Source: Pseudomonadota bacterium
GTDB taxonomy: Bacteria > Chloroflexota > UBA5177 > JAJPKF01
Direction of reading: 5' to 3'
Length of the DNA: 57,036 bases
Assembly (NCBI GenBank): GCA_021323865.1
Contig: JAJPKF010000028.1
Span: 1 to 57,036 of the forward strand
Under the pieces are notes generated by a model. The model saw nothing but the letters and a program-made list of their open reading frames with translations, ran no database searches and was not told the origin of the DNA. Below, in pieces: positions 8,842 to 16,915 of this stretch (positions within the stretch are counted from its first letter, which is position 1; each line of letters begins with the position of its first letter). The position numbers and the translations under genes are program-made.

Positions 8842-11004
8842 ATGCTGAGTAGGATCGTCAAGGTGACGGCGATCTTGCTGGGGCTCGCGGTCATCGCCGC
8901 GGGCGTCGAGGCATACCGGCTCTATACCGGTATCGACTCGATCGTGAACCAGAAGGTCAACCGTCTGCCCGTCTGCAAGAAGGGCTACACCCTGGCCGCC
9001 GCCACGGTGACGGCCACGCCAACGACCACCGCGGGCAGCGCGCCGGGTGGCCACGCCAAGAAGCGTCCGCCACGGTGTGAGATCGATCCGCCCGTCAAGC
9101 TGCCGACGCTGGGCGGGAAGAACCGCATCAACATCCTGCTGCTGGGCAGCGACAACGACAAGAAGGGCATCGCCCTCCTCAGCCAGACGATGATGGTCAT
9201 CACCGTCGACCCGGTCCACAAGACCGTGGGCATGCTGTCCATCCCCCGCGACTTTTGGGTGCCCATCCCGGGCGTCTACGGCTACCACAAGATCGACGCC
9301 GCCATGTCCTACGGCATCGCCGGCTCCTCCTCATCGAACTTCATCACCCGGTTCCGTGCCGGCGTCTCGCTGGCGATCGCCACCGTGGAAGATAATTTCC
9401 ACATCCCCATCGACTACTACGCCTGGGTGGGCCTGCAGGGCTTCGTGAAGGTGGTGGACACGCTGGGCGGCGTGGTCATCGACGCCGAGCACCCCATCGT
9501 GGACGACACCTATCCCGACGACCTGACCGGCGGCAATCCATTTGCCTACACCCGCGTCTACATCCCGGCCGGTCCGCAGTATATGAACGGCTTCACGGCG
9601 CTGGAGTATGTGCGCTCACGGCACGCCGATCTGGTGGGAGACTTCGGCCGCGGCGCCCGGCAGGAACAGATGCTGCTGGGCATCCGGCGCAAGGCCGATT
9701 CGCTGGGCCTGACCAATCTGGCCACCATCGACTCGCTGGTCAACGAGATCGGCTCCTTTGTGCGCACCGACGTCGGCACCAGCCAGGTGCTGCCCATGTA
9801 CAACTTCGCCAAGAACCTGAAGCTCAGCCAGATCCACCGAGTGGTGCTCTCGCCACCGCTCTACTCGAGCATCGGGACCGCGTCGGACGGGGAGTCCATC
9901 GTCAATCCCGACTGGACCACCATCATGCCGGTCGTGCACAGGATGTTCGCGCCGCCCTCCTCGATCCACTCCCACTCCACCAAGCGACCGAAGCTGCCCA
10001 AGACCATGAGCTACAGCCAGGCGCTGGCCCTGCTGGCGCGGGTGTCGGGGGCCCTGCCGCCCCACAGCCCCTTCAAGCAGGCCCCGCCCATACCCGTCAG
10101 GCTCTTCCATGGGCGCCTGTTCTTCGACCGGGGCGGCAACATCTTCTCCTACAACGGGCGGAATACGTACCAGATAACCCACACCTCGGGCGTCTCCGAT
10201 CCGTCGCTCACCCCCAACGCGCGGACCCTCGTCTTTGCCCGGCGCTGGTCGCCCGTGGTCTCCGACATCACCCTCCTCGACCGGCGCACGGGCCGGCGCC
10301 TTCAGCTCACCCACGACCGCACCACCGACGGCAACGTCTCCGACAACCTGTGGGCGTACTACCCCGCTATCTCACCGGATGGACGCACCGTCGTCTACGC
10401 CTCCGACGCCTACAAGCTCACCAACGACCCCGACGGCGGCATCGACCTCGCCCTGTACAAGTACGACCGGACCACCGGCGTGACGACGCAGATGACCTTT
10501 CAGGGCACCAATGCCCTGTCGCTGGGCGCGGGTGGGGATGCCGACGTTCACTTCGACCCCGCGAATCCCAACCAAGTCATCTTCACGTCGTACTACTACT
10601 TGCCTAACGAGTCGGTGGGGTCGCGGCTGATGCTGCTCAATCTCACCACCGACAATGCCCTCCCGCTCACTCCCTTCGGCTGGCGCGTATCGGAGCCGGC
10701 CTGGCAGCCCAACGGCAATCACGTCGCCTATGTGCAGTCCCAGGGCGAGGGCACCCAGCTGCGAATCGCCTATTTCCACAACGGCGCGCTGCATGCGCAC
10801 CGCTCCTGGCAGGTGGACTCAGGAATGATCTCCGAGCCGGCCTACTCACCCGACGGCCGCCATCTCGCCTACTTCAAGCTGGTGGGCAACGACTTCCAGA
10901 TCTGGATCGCAGACCTCAAGAACGGCCTGCCCACGGGCAAGAAGCGTCAGGTCATCACGGGCTCCGGGCTGCTGGCCAGCTCGCCAATGGTCTGGACGCA
11001 TTGA
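8842..11004 (+). CDS. LCP (LytR-CpsA-Psr) family protein fused to a TolB/PD40-type beta-propeller
   Basis: A 720-residue type II membrane protein. A transmembrane anchor lies at residues about 5-27. An LCP domain follows at about 93-335 (INILLLGSDNDKKG, MLSIPRDFWVPIPG, YHKIDAAMSYG, GALEYVRSRH-type block near 255). A C-terminal region from about 425 carries WD40-like/PD40 repeats (AISPDGRTVVYASD, QPNGNHVAYVQSQ, YSPDGRHLAYFKL). LCP enzymes transfer undecaprenyl-linked glycopolymers onto peptidoglycan or protein outside the membrane. The arginines in SIPRD and VRSRH are the expected pyrophosphate-binding residues. The start is the ATG before the anchor; the longer upstream frame overlaps the divergent CoxG gene. 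It probably works with the glycopolymer export genes elsewhere in the window. The propeller fusion is unusual. Confidence 0.9.
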   Translation: MLSRIVKVTAILLGLAVIAAGVEAYRLYTGIDSIVNQKVNRLPVCKKGYTLAAATVTATPTTTAGSAPGGHAKKRPPRCEIDPPVKLPTLGGKNRINILLLGSDNDKKGIALLSQTMMVITVDPVHKTVGMLSIPRDFWVPIPGVYGYHKIDAAMSYGIAGSSSSNFITRFRAGVSLAIATVEDNFHIPIDYYAWVGLQGFVKVVDTLGGVVIDAEHPIVDDTYPDDLTGGNPFAYTRVYIPAGPQYMNGFTALEYVRSRHADLVGDFGRGARQEQMLLGIRRKADSLGLTNLATIDSLVNEIGSFVRTDVGTSQVLPMYNFAKNLKLSQIHRVVLSPPLYSSIGTASDGESIVNPDWTTIMPVVHRMFAPPSSIHSHSTKRPKLPKTMSYSQALALLARVSGALPPHSPFKQAPPIPVRLFHGRLFFDRGGNIFSYNGRNTYQITHTSGVSDPSLTPNARTLVFARRWSPVVSDITLLDRRTGRRLQLTHDRTTDGNVSDNLWAYYPAISPDGRTVVYASDAYKLTNDPDGGIDLALYKYDRTTGVTTQMTFQGTNALSLGAGGDADVHFDPANPNQVIFTSYYYLPNESVGSRLMLLNLTTDNALPLTPFGWRVSEPAWQPNGNHVAYVQSQGEGTQLRIAYFHNGALHAHRSWQVDSGMISEPAYSPDGRHLAYFKLVGNDFQIWIADLKNGLPTGKKRQVITGSGLLASSPMVWTH

Positions 11005-11036
11005 GCACATCCATCTCGCCGCAACAAGGAGCTTTG

Positions 11037-11390
11037 ATGCACGCCGGTCGCCTCGTCGCCGCTACCGTACTCGCGCTCTCCCTGGGCGCGACCACCGTCT
11101 CGGCTGCTCAGCCGGCCGCTCATCCCAAGGTGACGCTCACCATCCTGATCAGCGGCTCGGGTCAGAAGGGTTGGGGCGTGGTCACGTTCAAGAAGAAGCA
11201 CTGCTCCCTGACCGCCTGCGGCTTCCGGGTGCGGCCGGGCGTGTTGCTCCACCTGCGGGAGCGGCCGGCGAACCAGTCGAAGCACCCGTTCCGCTACTGG
11301 CAGCTGCCGGGCGGCAAGAAGGTGCACAAGAAGGCGGTGACCTTGAAGATTCGGAGAAACTCCGCGCTTAGTGCCGTGTACAGGAAGTAG
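11037..11390 (+). CDS. small secreted beta-domain protein, InlB B-repeat-like (paralog 1)
   Basis: A 117-residue protein with a signal peptide (VAATVLALSLGATTVSA). The single mature domain is basic and has two cysteines (HCSLTACGF). The core pattern, GWGVVTF...LHLRERP..HPFRYWQL...AVTLKIRRNSALSAVYRK, matches the divergent InlB B-repeat pattern: a W-x-x turn and a terminal 'tvtAvY' strand. A ribosome site AAGGAG precedes the ATG. It lies 32 bases after the LCP-propeller stop and could be cotranscribed. A paralog of the same design lies at 19331-19732, on the other side of the RHS island. Function unknown. Confidence 0.75.
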   Translation: MHAGRLVAATVLALSLGATTVSAAQPAAHPKVTLTILISGSGQKGWGVVTFKKKHCSLTACGFRVRPGVLLHLRERPANQSKHPFRYWQLPGGKKVHKKAVTLKIRRNSALSAVYRK

Positions 11391-11517
11391 GTTGGCCCGT
11401 CCTCGATTGGCGCCGGTTCGCGACCCGTGAAGGGCGGCATGACCTTCCGCTTCGGCGACTGACCACCAAGGGGCAACGCGACCAACACACCGGACCGTTT
11501 CACGACAGGAGCCATGG

Positions 11518-11904
11518 ATGAGTCTCTCCGCCGGGCAAAGCCGGCGGCTACCGAAGGCAAGGGCCTTGAGCTTCATCAACCGAATCATCGACTTCTTCTG
11601 GTGGAATCGCGGGGACCGCGACGAGGAGCGGGCCTGGCAGAAGAGCGGATCCTATCCCGACGTGGTGCAAAGGGCCTACCACAAGCAGCGTGACTTCGAC
11701 CGCGACGCCGCCAGGCTGCAGTCCATGGGCTATCGAATTGTTGGGGTCGAGAACCGCAGCGTGGTAGGGGGCGGCGTCATACCGGAAACAGCAACGGCGG
11801 CACGCCAGCTCATTTCGATTAAGTACGAGCGGCAGGCGAATAGGACCATGGCGCCCGGAGCAGAGCTGGCCAACGAATCTTCCACACCCCCGGATGAGAG
11901 CTGA
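11518..11904 (+). CDS. conserved small protein with RDAARLQSMGYR motif, unknown function
   Basis: A 128-residue predicted soluble protein with an aromatic patch (RIIDFFWWNR) near residue 20. It has an acidic/basic central region with QRDFDRDAARLQSMGYRIVGV near residues 57-77. The 'rDa..L...Gy.V..v' pattern resembles short conserved hypothetical proteins of high-GC bacteria. The gene looks real because the motif is repeated almost base-for-base in a broken copy at 18937-19042 with mostly silent changes. The start is uncertain (ATG 11518; also ATG 11514 in another frame), and no strong ribosome site is visible. It sits at the left edge of the RHS island. Confidence 0.6.
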   Translation: MSLSAGQSRRLPKARALSFINRIIDFFWWNRGDRDEERAWQKSGSYPDVVQRAYHKQRDFDRDAARLQSMGYRIVGVENRSVVGGGVIPETATAARQLISIKYERQANRTMAPGAELANESSTPPDES

Positions 11905-11952
11905 GCTCCGCCCGACGCCCATCCCTTCCCGTCGCGTCGTCCGCGTTACTTC

Positions 11953-12037
11953 CTGTTCGCGCTACCTCGCTGGTCGAGTTGATTCTTCCCTCGATAGCGC
12001 GCTGAAGACGACCCGCAGATACATGTGGATCCGACCA
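11953..12037 (-). repeat. 84/85-bp island repeat, copy 1 (downstream of putative immunity gene 1)
   Basis: This 85-base segment matches 15948-16031 at roughly 85-90 percent by eye with one single-base indel. The longest shared block ends in CAGATACATGTGGATCCGAC. It lies about 110 bases beyond the stop of the minus-strand gene 12149-13042. On the minus strand the best-conserved reading is WSDPHVSAGR-x-x-RAI, with mostly silent third-base changes, so it is probably a relic of coding sequence. It may mark a cassette boundary. Confidence 0.7.
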
Positions 12038-12148
12038 CCGTCGTTGCGGCCCGAGGCCATCTGTTTGGTGCGGGGGCGATTCGCTGCCCGATGGGCTTCA
12101 CCCGGATTTGGTGGATCGGAGCTTGGAGCTGAACGGGCGCCTGAGCGG

Positions 12149-13042
12149 CTACTTCCCTGGGCCTCCGGACCGTGATGATGAACGTCGCAGCGCCGCCTCC
12201 TCTTTCTCGAGGCGGCGTAGCGCAAAGGCGCGCGCGTCCTCCCGGCTCTCGTGCGCCGGCGGCGGCGACTCGTCATCCCAGATGTTCATGCCGGAGTCCC
12301 AGACGTCGGCGTACCAGTGGCCGTAGCCGTCGGTGAAGGTGGTTATCGTCGAGCTGCTACGGGAGCCGGGCAGGACCTCACATCTCAGGTCCTGGGGCTG
12401 GAAGGGGTAAACCGCCGGTTCCTGTCCCTGCGCTTCGGTCCAACGTATGGCGGCGGCGAGTGCCTCCTGCGCCCTATCGAAGGGACCGACGTGGTCCGGT
12501 GCGTCGGCGGGCCCGGAGTCTATGGACCAAAACCACCGGGCTCTCCGGTCGGTTTCGAGCCCGACGGCCCACTGCCGGCCATAGATGTCCATCACCGTCT
12601 GGGTTGGCGCGAAGACTCCCTGGCCGCCGACCCACTCGCCCACCCCGAGGACCAGCTGCAGACTCCAAAATCTGACTAGGCTTAGGAGGTGCCGGAGGAT
12701 GAGAAGCAGCCGCTCTCGCCGGTCAAGCACGTGGATGCCGTAGTCAGCGAGCATCCGCAAAACCTCTTCGCGATGCTGTGCCGGAATGCCGGCCGGATCC
12801 ACGCCATCGCGGACATCCATGAAGTTAACTTGCCAGGGCTCGCCTGTCGAGGGGTCGTAGTCCAACAACGTCCATGTGACACCCGGGGCGTTGCGTGTGC
12901 CGTAGTCTTGAGGCTCCGAGGCGAGTTGGATCGTGATCACCCCGCTGTCCCTCCCCCTCGGAGCCCAGTAGCCAGCTACGTATGGGTAGCTCCCCTCACC
13001 TCTTGGCGAGGGCGGACCTGCCTCCTCCGTGTGGTTCGTCAC
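12149..13042 (-). CDS. putative cognate immunity protein of orphan RHS C-terminal domain 1
   Basis: A predicted 297-residue protein of no family I recognise. Tryptophan-rich segments (ARWFWSIDSGPADAP, GHWYADVWDSGMNIW) and a hydrophobic stretch LLLILRHLLSLVRFW near residues 110-125 are visible; the C-terminus is charged and serine/arginine-rich. It begins 4 bases after the stop of the orphan RHS C-terminal domain, the position expected of an immunity gene. I took GTG at 13040-13042 because of that coupling. GTG at 12938-12940, preceded by GGGAGGG, is an alternative giving 263 residues. The immunity role is inferred from position only. Confidence 0.55.
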   Translation of the reverse strand: MTNHTEEAGPPSPRGEGSYPYVAGYWAPRGRDSGVITIQLASEPQDYGTRNAPGVTWTLLDYDPSTGEPWQVNFMDVRDGVDPAGIPAQHREEVLRMLADYGIHVLDRRERLLLILRHLLSLVRFWSLQLVLGVGEWVGGQGVFAPTQTVMDIYGRQWAVGLETDRRARWFWSIDSGPADAPDHVGPFDRAQEALAAAIRWTEAQGQEPAVYPFQPQDLRCEVLPGSRSSSTITTFTDGYGHWYADVWDSGMNIWDDESPPPAHESREDARAFALRRLEKEEAALRRSSSRSGGPGK

Positions 13043-13046
13043 GCGC

Positions 13047-14040
13047 TCAGTAGTCCGGATCCAGGAGCACGGTGTATATTTCGGCCAGGTCAGAATCGGG
13101 GCCCGAGCGCTCAACGACGACGTCCATTCTCCGGTCGCCGACACGGCGCTGCCACCGCATTCTCATGACGGCCTGACCCTTCTTGTACCCGTGCGCGTAG
13201 GTCATCCTTTCCTCCTTAAGGGTTCGTTCGCTGTTTTTCGGCTTGACGATACGTGGAAACAACCTGGCCCGCTTTTCACTCTGCTCGAGGCGGTGCTTCG
13301 AAAACCCTCGAATCCTCCAGTTAATCCTTAGCTTGCCCATGCGGCCGACCGCTTTCAGACGCAGCTTACCTTCCCGCATCCTTTGGCTCATCCTTCTGAT
13401 GTTCCGCACCGCCTCCTCTGCCTCCCCCTCACCCTCGTCTGACGACTCTTCCGAATTCGGGCCATCCTCCGACCCGGGGCTGTTATCCCCGTCGCCGAGG
13501 CTGCCCCCGCAGCCGGGCTGGTTCATCACCGCCGCCCCGCCCGCGGGTGCGTCGTTGCAGGGGCCGAGCCCCGAAGGATCGACCAGCGACGGCGGGTCGT
13601 TCGCCGCATACGAGTACGGCTGGCCGGTCAGCCGCACCATCGGATCCGGACTGATGAACTGCCCCGAAGACGGGTCGTAGTAGCGGTTCACCAGGTACAC
13701 CAGCCCGGTCGGGTCGGTATACCCGCCCGCGTAGCCCAGTGGCGTGTACCCGCTGAGGCCCCCGGTGCCTGCGGTCTGCCCCAGGCGCCATAGGACGTGA
13801 CCGCCGATCCCGAGCCGGCAATGGCCCCTGACGCCGACACGATCCCGCGTATCGAGCCCAGACGATCGGCCATCAGGTAGCTGATCGCGCCGGCCGCCAG
13901 CGCCACCTGCTCGATGGGCCGCCCGTCGGGGCCGTCGATGAAGGCATAGTTTGAGTCGGTCAGCGGCAGGGGCGACGCCAGGCCCGCCCCCCAGACAAAG
14001 TTCTCGGTGACGCCTGACGTCGTCTCCGAGGTCCGCAATC
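13047..14040 (-). pseudogene. orphan RHS core tip with C-terminal toxin-like domain 1 (silent cassette)
   Basis: This segment has no start region. It begins abruptly at 14040 inside an RHS core (SETTSGVT...PLPLTDSNYAFIDGPDGRP) and is near-identical to the core of the full RHS gene down to the hallmark DPSGL at about 13570. It then carries its own C-terminal domain of about 173 residues (13047-13569). A one-base loss in the C-run 13759-13763 (five C here, six in the intact gene) shifts the frame within the core. The C-terminal domain stays open. It is acidic and Gly-rich at first (GDGDNSPGSEDGPNSEESS), then very basic (RMREGKLRLKAVGRMGKLR), ending AEIYTVLLDPDY. This matches the orphan tips of polymorphic-toxin loci, which are thought to become active by recombination. 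Confidence 0.8.
13570..14040 (-). repeat. RHS core direct repeat, copy A (471 bp)
   Basis: This stretch matches 17489-17960 nearly base for base, same orientation, with one missing C (13759-13763) and scattered substitutions. Similarity starts at DPSGL and ends sharply at CGCAATC. Outside both ends the loci share nothing at these positions. Confidence 0.9.
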
Positions 14041-14194
14041 AACAGAGCCTCGCACATACACCAACGACCCGGCATGTTGGGCTGGGGATAGGTCTCATTC
14101 CGCGGGCAGCCGAGCTCCTTGGTCGGCGTTCGTTAGACGCGGCGCACTCCGTTGTGTCCTCAGTCGCTCCCTGTCGCTGCGGCGGTCCCCACGC

Positions 14195-14497
14195 TCATTC
14201 GCCGGGGGATCGTGGGTCATCCAGAGACTCGCGCAGGCGCTGCCTGAGCCGGTGGGATGTCACACCTCGTGCGCGGACGCGCCTCGCCAGCGCAAAGCCC
14301 GCCCAGGCGCACAGGAGGTAGGCGGCGACCATTCCGGCCTGCTCGTCGAGCGGATACCGGCGGAACACCGTGGCGACGATTGCCGGGCCAAGAACGGCGG
14401 TGCCCGCCCGAACCCAAGTCCCGGGGCGGCGCGAGCCCGTTCGGCCCTGAGGGTCGGCGCGCGGTTTCGTCACTGCCACGGGCAAGACGAGCCGCAT
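14195..14497 (-). CDS. small hypothetical membrane protein in the RHS island
   Basis: A 100-residue frame with a basic N-terminus and two hydrophobic segments (AGTAVLGPAIVATVF and AGMVAAYLLCAWAGFALA) separated by a charged loop, then a strongly basic tail. This could be a two-pass inner-membrane protein or part of a lost gene. No family is recognised. The flanking pieces 14041-14194 and 14498-14783 show no convincing gene; an open frame at 14470-14787 has no recognisable content. Whether it is an orphan immunity gene, a relic or spurious is open. Confidence 0.35.
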   Translation of the reverse strand: MRLVLPVAVTKPRADPQGRTGSRRPGTWVRAGTAVLGPAIVATVFRRYPLDEQAGMVAAYLLCAWAGFALARRVRARGVTSHRLRQRLRESLDDPRSPGE

Positions 14498-14783
14498 TGG
14501 GGGTACGCCAGCGTGTCGGACCTCTTCTTCGCACAGACGTATCTCCGATCGGTATGAATCTGCTCTCGGGCCGGCCGAGGCCGCGCGATTAGGCGCTCGC
14601 CATCCGGAGCAGCGTGTTGACCGTGTTCCAAACTGCGTGTGGTGGCGGCGACGGCGAGGCGGCGCTCCCGGAAGGCGTTGCCCAGCTTTGATCGGCCGTA
14701 GTCCTCGGTCGCGTCCCTCCAGCTGCTGACCTTATAGATGGAGGCCTCGTGCGCCCGCCCCTCATGGATGCGCTGACCGGCCC

Positions 14784-15760
14784 TCATTGCGGTCGCATGC
14801 CCCGAAGGTAGGTGACGGCGTCAACCCGAACCCCCTCGCCGCGTCCGACCAGTGGACGCAGGTGCTCTTCGAGCTTTCGGAATTCCGCCTCGTCGGTCCA
14901 AACGAACATGATCTCTTCTCGGTCGATCATGGTATAGGTTTCCCATCCGTACAAGAAGACATCCCAATCCAGTGGCTCCGACTTGGCGTCCGCCTCCAGC
15001 TGCAGATGAAGCTCACGAAAGCCGGCCAGCCAGGTGGGCATTGAGCATGAGGTCTCGCTCGTTCAGAGACATCACCCCGCTTTTCGGCTCGACCATCAGC
15101 GCGTTGTAGCGACCAATGACCTGACGGGCCAGCTCCAAGACGGGCGTGGCGTCGTAGCCAAATAGTGTCAAGTCCTGGCCGGGTGGTCTGAGCCACCCCA
15201 GATGGGCTGCATCTTCCAGATCGGCTCGGCGATCGAAAACCGGCCACCCGGACGCAGCAGCCTGAAAACCTGCCGGAACCAGTCCTGCCGGTCCCGCTGG
15301 TCTACGGCCGCAGCATAGCCGGTCATCACGTCGAAGCTCTCGTATCCACAAGCTCGGACATGGTAGCAAACCGAAACCTCGTCTCCAGTCCGGCGTCCTG
15401 GGCAAACCAGCGGCAGCCGTCCAGGAACGGGCCCTCCTCCTCGCTGCGCTCTTCCTCGTCGCCCTCATCACTGCATGGCATCTCGGCGAATGTGACACCG
15501 CCGCCCTGGCCGGCTCTGTCCAGGGCCAGCGACCCGGTAAGCCCCTCTGGCCACCAGCCCATATCCAGCACCCGGTCGCCGGGAGAGATGGAGGCTCCCT
15601 CGATTACACGGTCTCCGATCGCTACGAGGCCCGGAACCAGCGCCGCCGTGACCTTCTCTTCCGTGGGACTCTCCCTCTTAAACCACTCGAGCCATCGGTC
15701 GGCGGCCGCCCCGTCTTGGAGTCGGTTCCTGCCGCGTCTCCGCTTATTGACTGACGCCAT
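14784..15760 (-). pseudogene. class I SAM-dependent methyltransferase, broken by several frameshifts
   Basis: Reading through three frame changes recovers one methyltransferase. Frame 1 (15760 to about 15340) has WLEWFKRESPTEEKV and VLDMGWWPEGLTG, where motif I has lost its glycine-rich GxGxG. The next frame (about 15344-15170) has YESFDVMTGYAAAV and FRLLRPGGRFSIAEPI, motif-II/III-like. A third frame (about 15170-15020) has VLELARQVIGRYNALM and SLNERDLMLNAHLAG. The last (15041-14784) has GFRELHLQLEAD, EEHLRPLVGRGEGV and DAVTYLRGMRP. The order and endings match the family in which LRPGGR is followed by ERDL and HLRPLV blocks. It is dead as read and sits between the two RHS cassettes. Confidence 0.75.
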
Positions 15761-16031
15761 TAGTGCCGAGTCCCAGGCGCGCCCAAGGGTCGAGGCCGGG
15801 TCATTTGGAGCCCAGCTGATGCATCGTCAGTGGTCCCGCGTTCTTCCCGGCCGACACCCACGTTCCGGATTACCACAACCTTGTTGTCACGAATGAAGGA
15901 TATCGAGTGTTTGTCAGCCTGGTAGTAGACTCGATTCGGGTCCCTCACTGTTCGCGCTACCCCCTGGTCGAGGCGATCCTTCCCTGGATAGCGCGCGGGA
16001 CGCGACCCGCAGATACATGTGGATCCGACCA
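15760..16031 (-). pseudogene. relic of a small toxin-like domain downstream of immunity gene 2
   Basis: The minus-strand frame contains VRDPNRVYYQADKHSIS and FIRDNKVVVIRN, a pattern of short beta strands that resembles the tail of small RNase-type polymorphic toxin domains, although no family can be named. Its upstream part is the 84-base island repeat, read in a frame offset by one base. There is no convincing start or ribosome site and the C-terminus is low-quality sequence. I read it as the remains of an older discarded tip rather than an active gene. Confidence 0.35.
15948..16031 (-). repeat. 84/85-bp island repeat, copy 2 (directly after putative immunity gene 2)
   Basis: This 84-base copy of the element at 11953-12037 begins 5 bases beyond the stop codon of the minus-strand gene 16037-16915. 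It shares the block ending CAGATACATGTGGATCCGAC and has one base fewer than copy 1. Confidence 0.7.
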
Positions 16032-16036
16032 GCCCC

Positions 16037-16915
16037 CTAGTCAAGGACGCGGAACCCCTGATGACGCAGGATCGCCAGGACCCGCTCCCGCGCCGGTACG
16101 TCCACGAGCCTGACGCCGTCCTCGAGGCGATGGAGTTCCAGGCGGGTTGGGCAGCCGTCGGCTGATAGGTAGAGGAGACCGTGGCCCTCCGCCACGGGGA
16201 CCGAGGTCGAGGATCGGCCCCTCGAGTACTCGATATCGGCGCCGATTGTGGGGCCGCACTTCAGATTGCGGCGCGTGATCCGCTCCAGCCATGGTCTGCT
16301 GGGATCAGACGCATCATCATCGACCACACGAAGCCCCATGCTCCGAAGGGTCGCGTTGACCTCGGATTCGCATGGCATTCCCACCGTGAGCACCGGAGTT
16401 TCGGCGGCCTGGGAAAGCTCTATGCGCAGCGCCTGCCCGTCGTAGCTGTACACTATCGCCTCCGTTCCATCGCCGACCACGTCCGTTGAGTACGCTGCCT
16501 CACCGTCGCGCAGGTGCAACGTGATGGCGTGCACGCCCTCACGGACGCCCGTCGTCACCCGGATATCGCAGACCGGCAGGTCCTCTTTGAGCGGCTGGTG
16601 GGTGAAGTCGATGCTGTCCCGCTCGACCTCGTGGCCACCAAAGAGCAGTCGCTCCGCCAGCTCCCGGCTGCAGGGAACGCCCCTGAGATTCGCCGGATAG
16701 GCAAAGAATTCCAGTTCGCATGCCCGGCCGTCATAGCTGTAATCGAGCCATACGTCCCCGTTCCACCCCGGCTCCTCCGCGTAACCGGGACGGTCGTCGT
16801 CAACACGCCGCATCGTCGCTCCGGTGCCCCAACCGTCCCACCGCTCAACGGAGGGGTTGGCCGGGGAGGCTTGCCACGAGCCCACCGCGCCCGGTTTTGG
16901 CGATATCTCAGTCAT
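16037..16915 (-). CDS. putative cognate immunity protein of the intact RHS protein
   Basis: A 292-residue acidic, soluble protein with no signal peptide and no family I recognise. It looks like internally related halves or thirds: the segments DVWLDYSYDGRACELEFF (near residue 55), AIVYSYDGQALRIELS (near 155) and LLYLSADGCPTRLELHRL (near 250) share a 'ySyDG.a..iEl' pattern, each followed by a 'r.ll...G..V.' helix. Its ATG overlaps the RHS stop codon (ATGA), so it is translated right after the RHS C-terminal domain. That coupling is the standard arrangement of toxin and immunity genes. Function is inferred from position only. Confidence 0.6.
   Translation of the reverse strand: MTEISPKPGAVGSWQASPANPSVERWDGWGTGATMRRVDDDRPGYAEEPGWNGDVWLDYSYDGRACELEFFAYPANLRGVPCSRELAERLLFGGHEVERDSIDFTHQPLKEDLPVCDIRVTTGVREGVHAITLHLRDGEAAYSTDVVGDGTEAIVYSYDGQALRIELSQAAETPVLTVGMPCESEVNATLRSMGLRVVDDDASDPSRPWLERITRRNLKCGPTIGADIEYSRGRSSTSVPVAEGHGLLYLSADGCPTRLELHRLEDGVRLVDVPARERVLAILRHQGFRVLD

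Noticed and set aside
11962..12276. 104-residue minus-strand frame covering the 85-bp element
   Set aside because: It overlaps the end of the putative immunity gene, and the best-conserved frame of the element is a different one.
14470..14787. 105-residue minus-strand frame whose ATG overlaps the dead methyltransferase stop
   Set aside because: No recognisable content or ribosome site; overlaps another weak frame and lies in decayed DNA. Kept only as a possibility.
15013..15498. 161-residue minus-strand gene candidate
   Set aside because: Only its last 50 residues have methyltransferase content; the first part is out of frame, so it belongs to the pseudogene 14784-15760.
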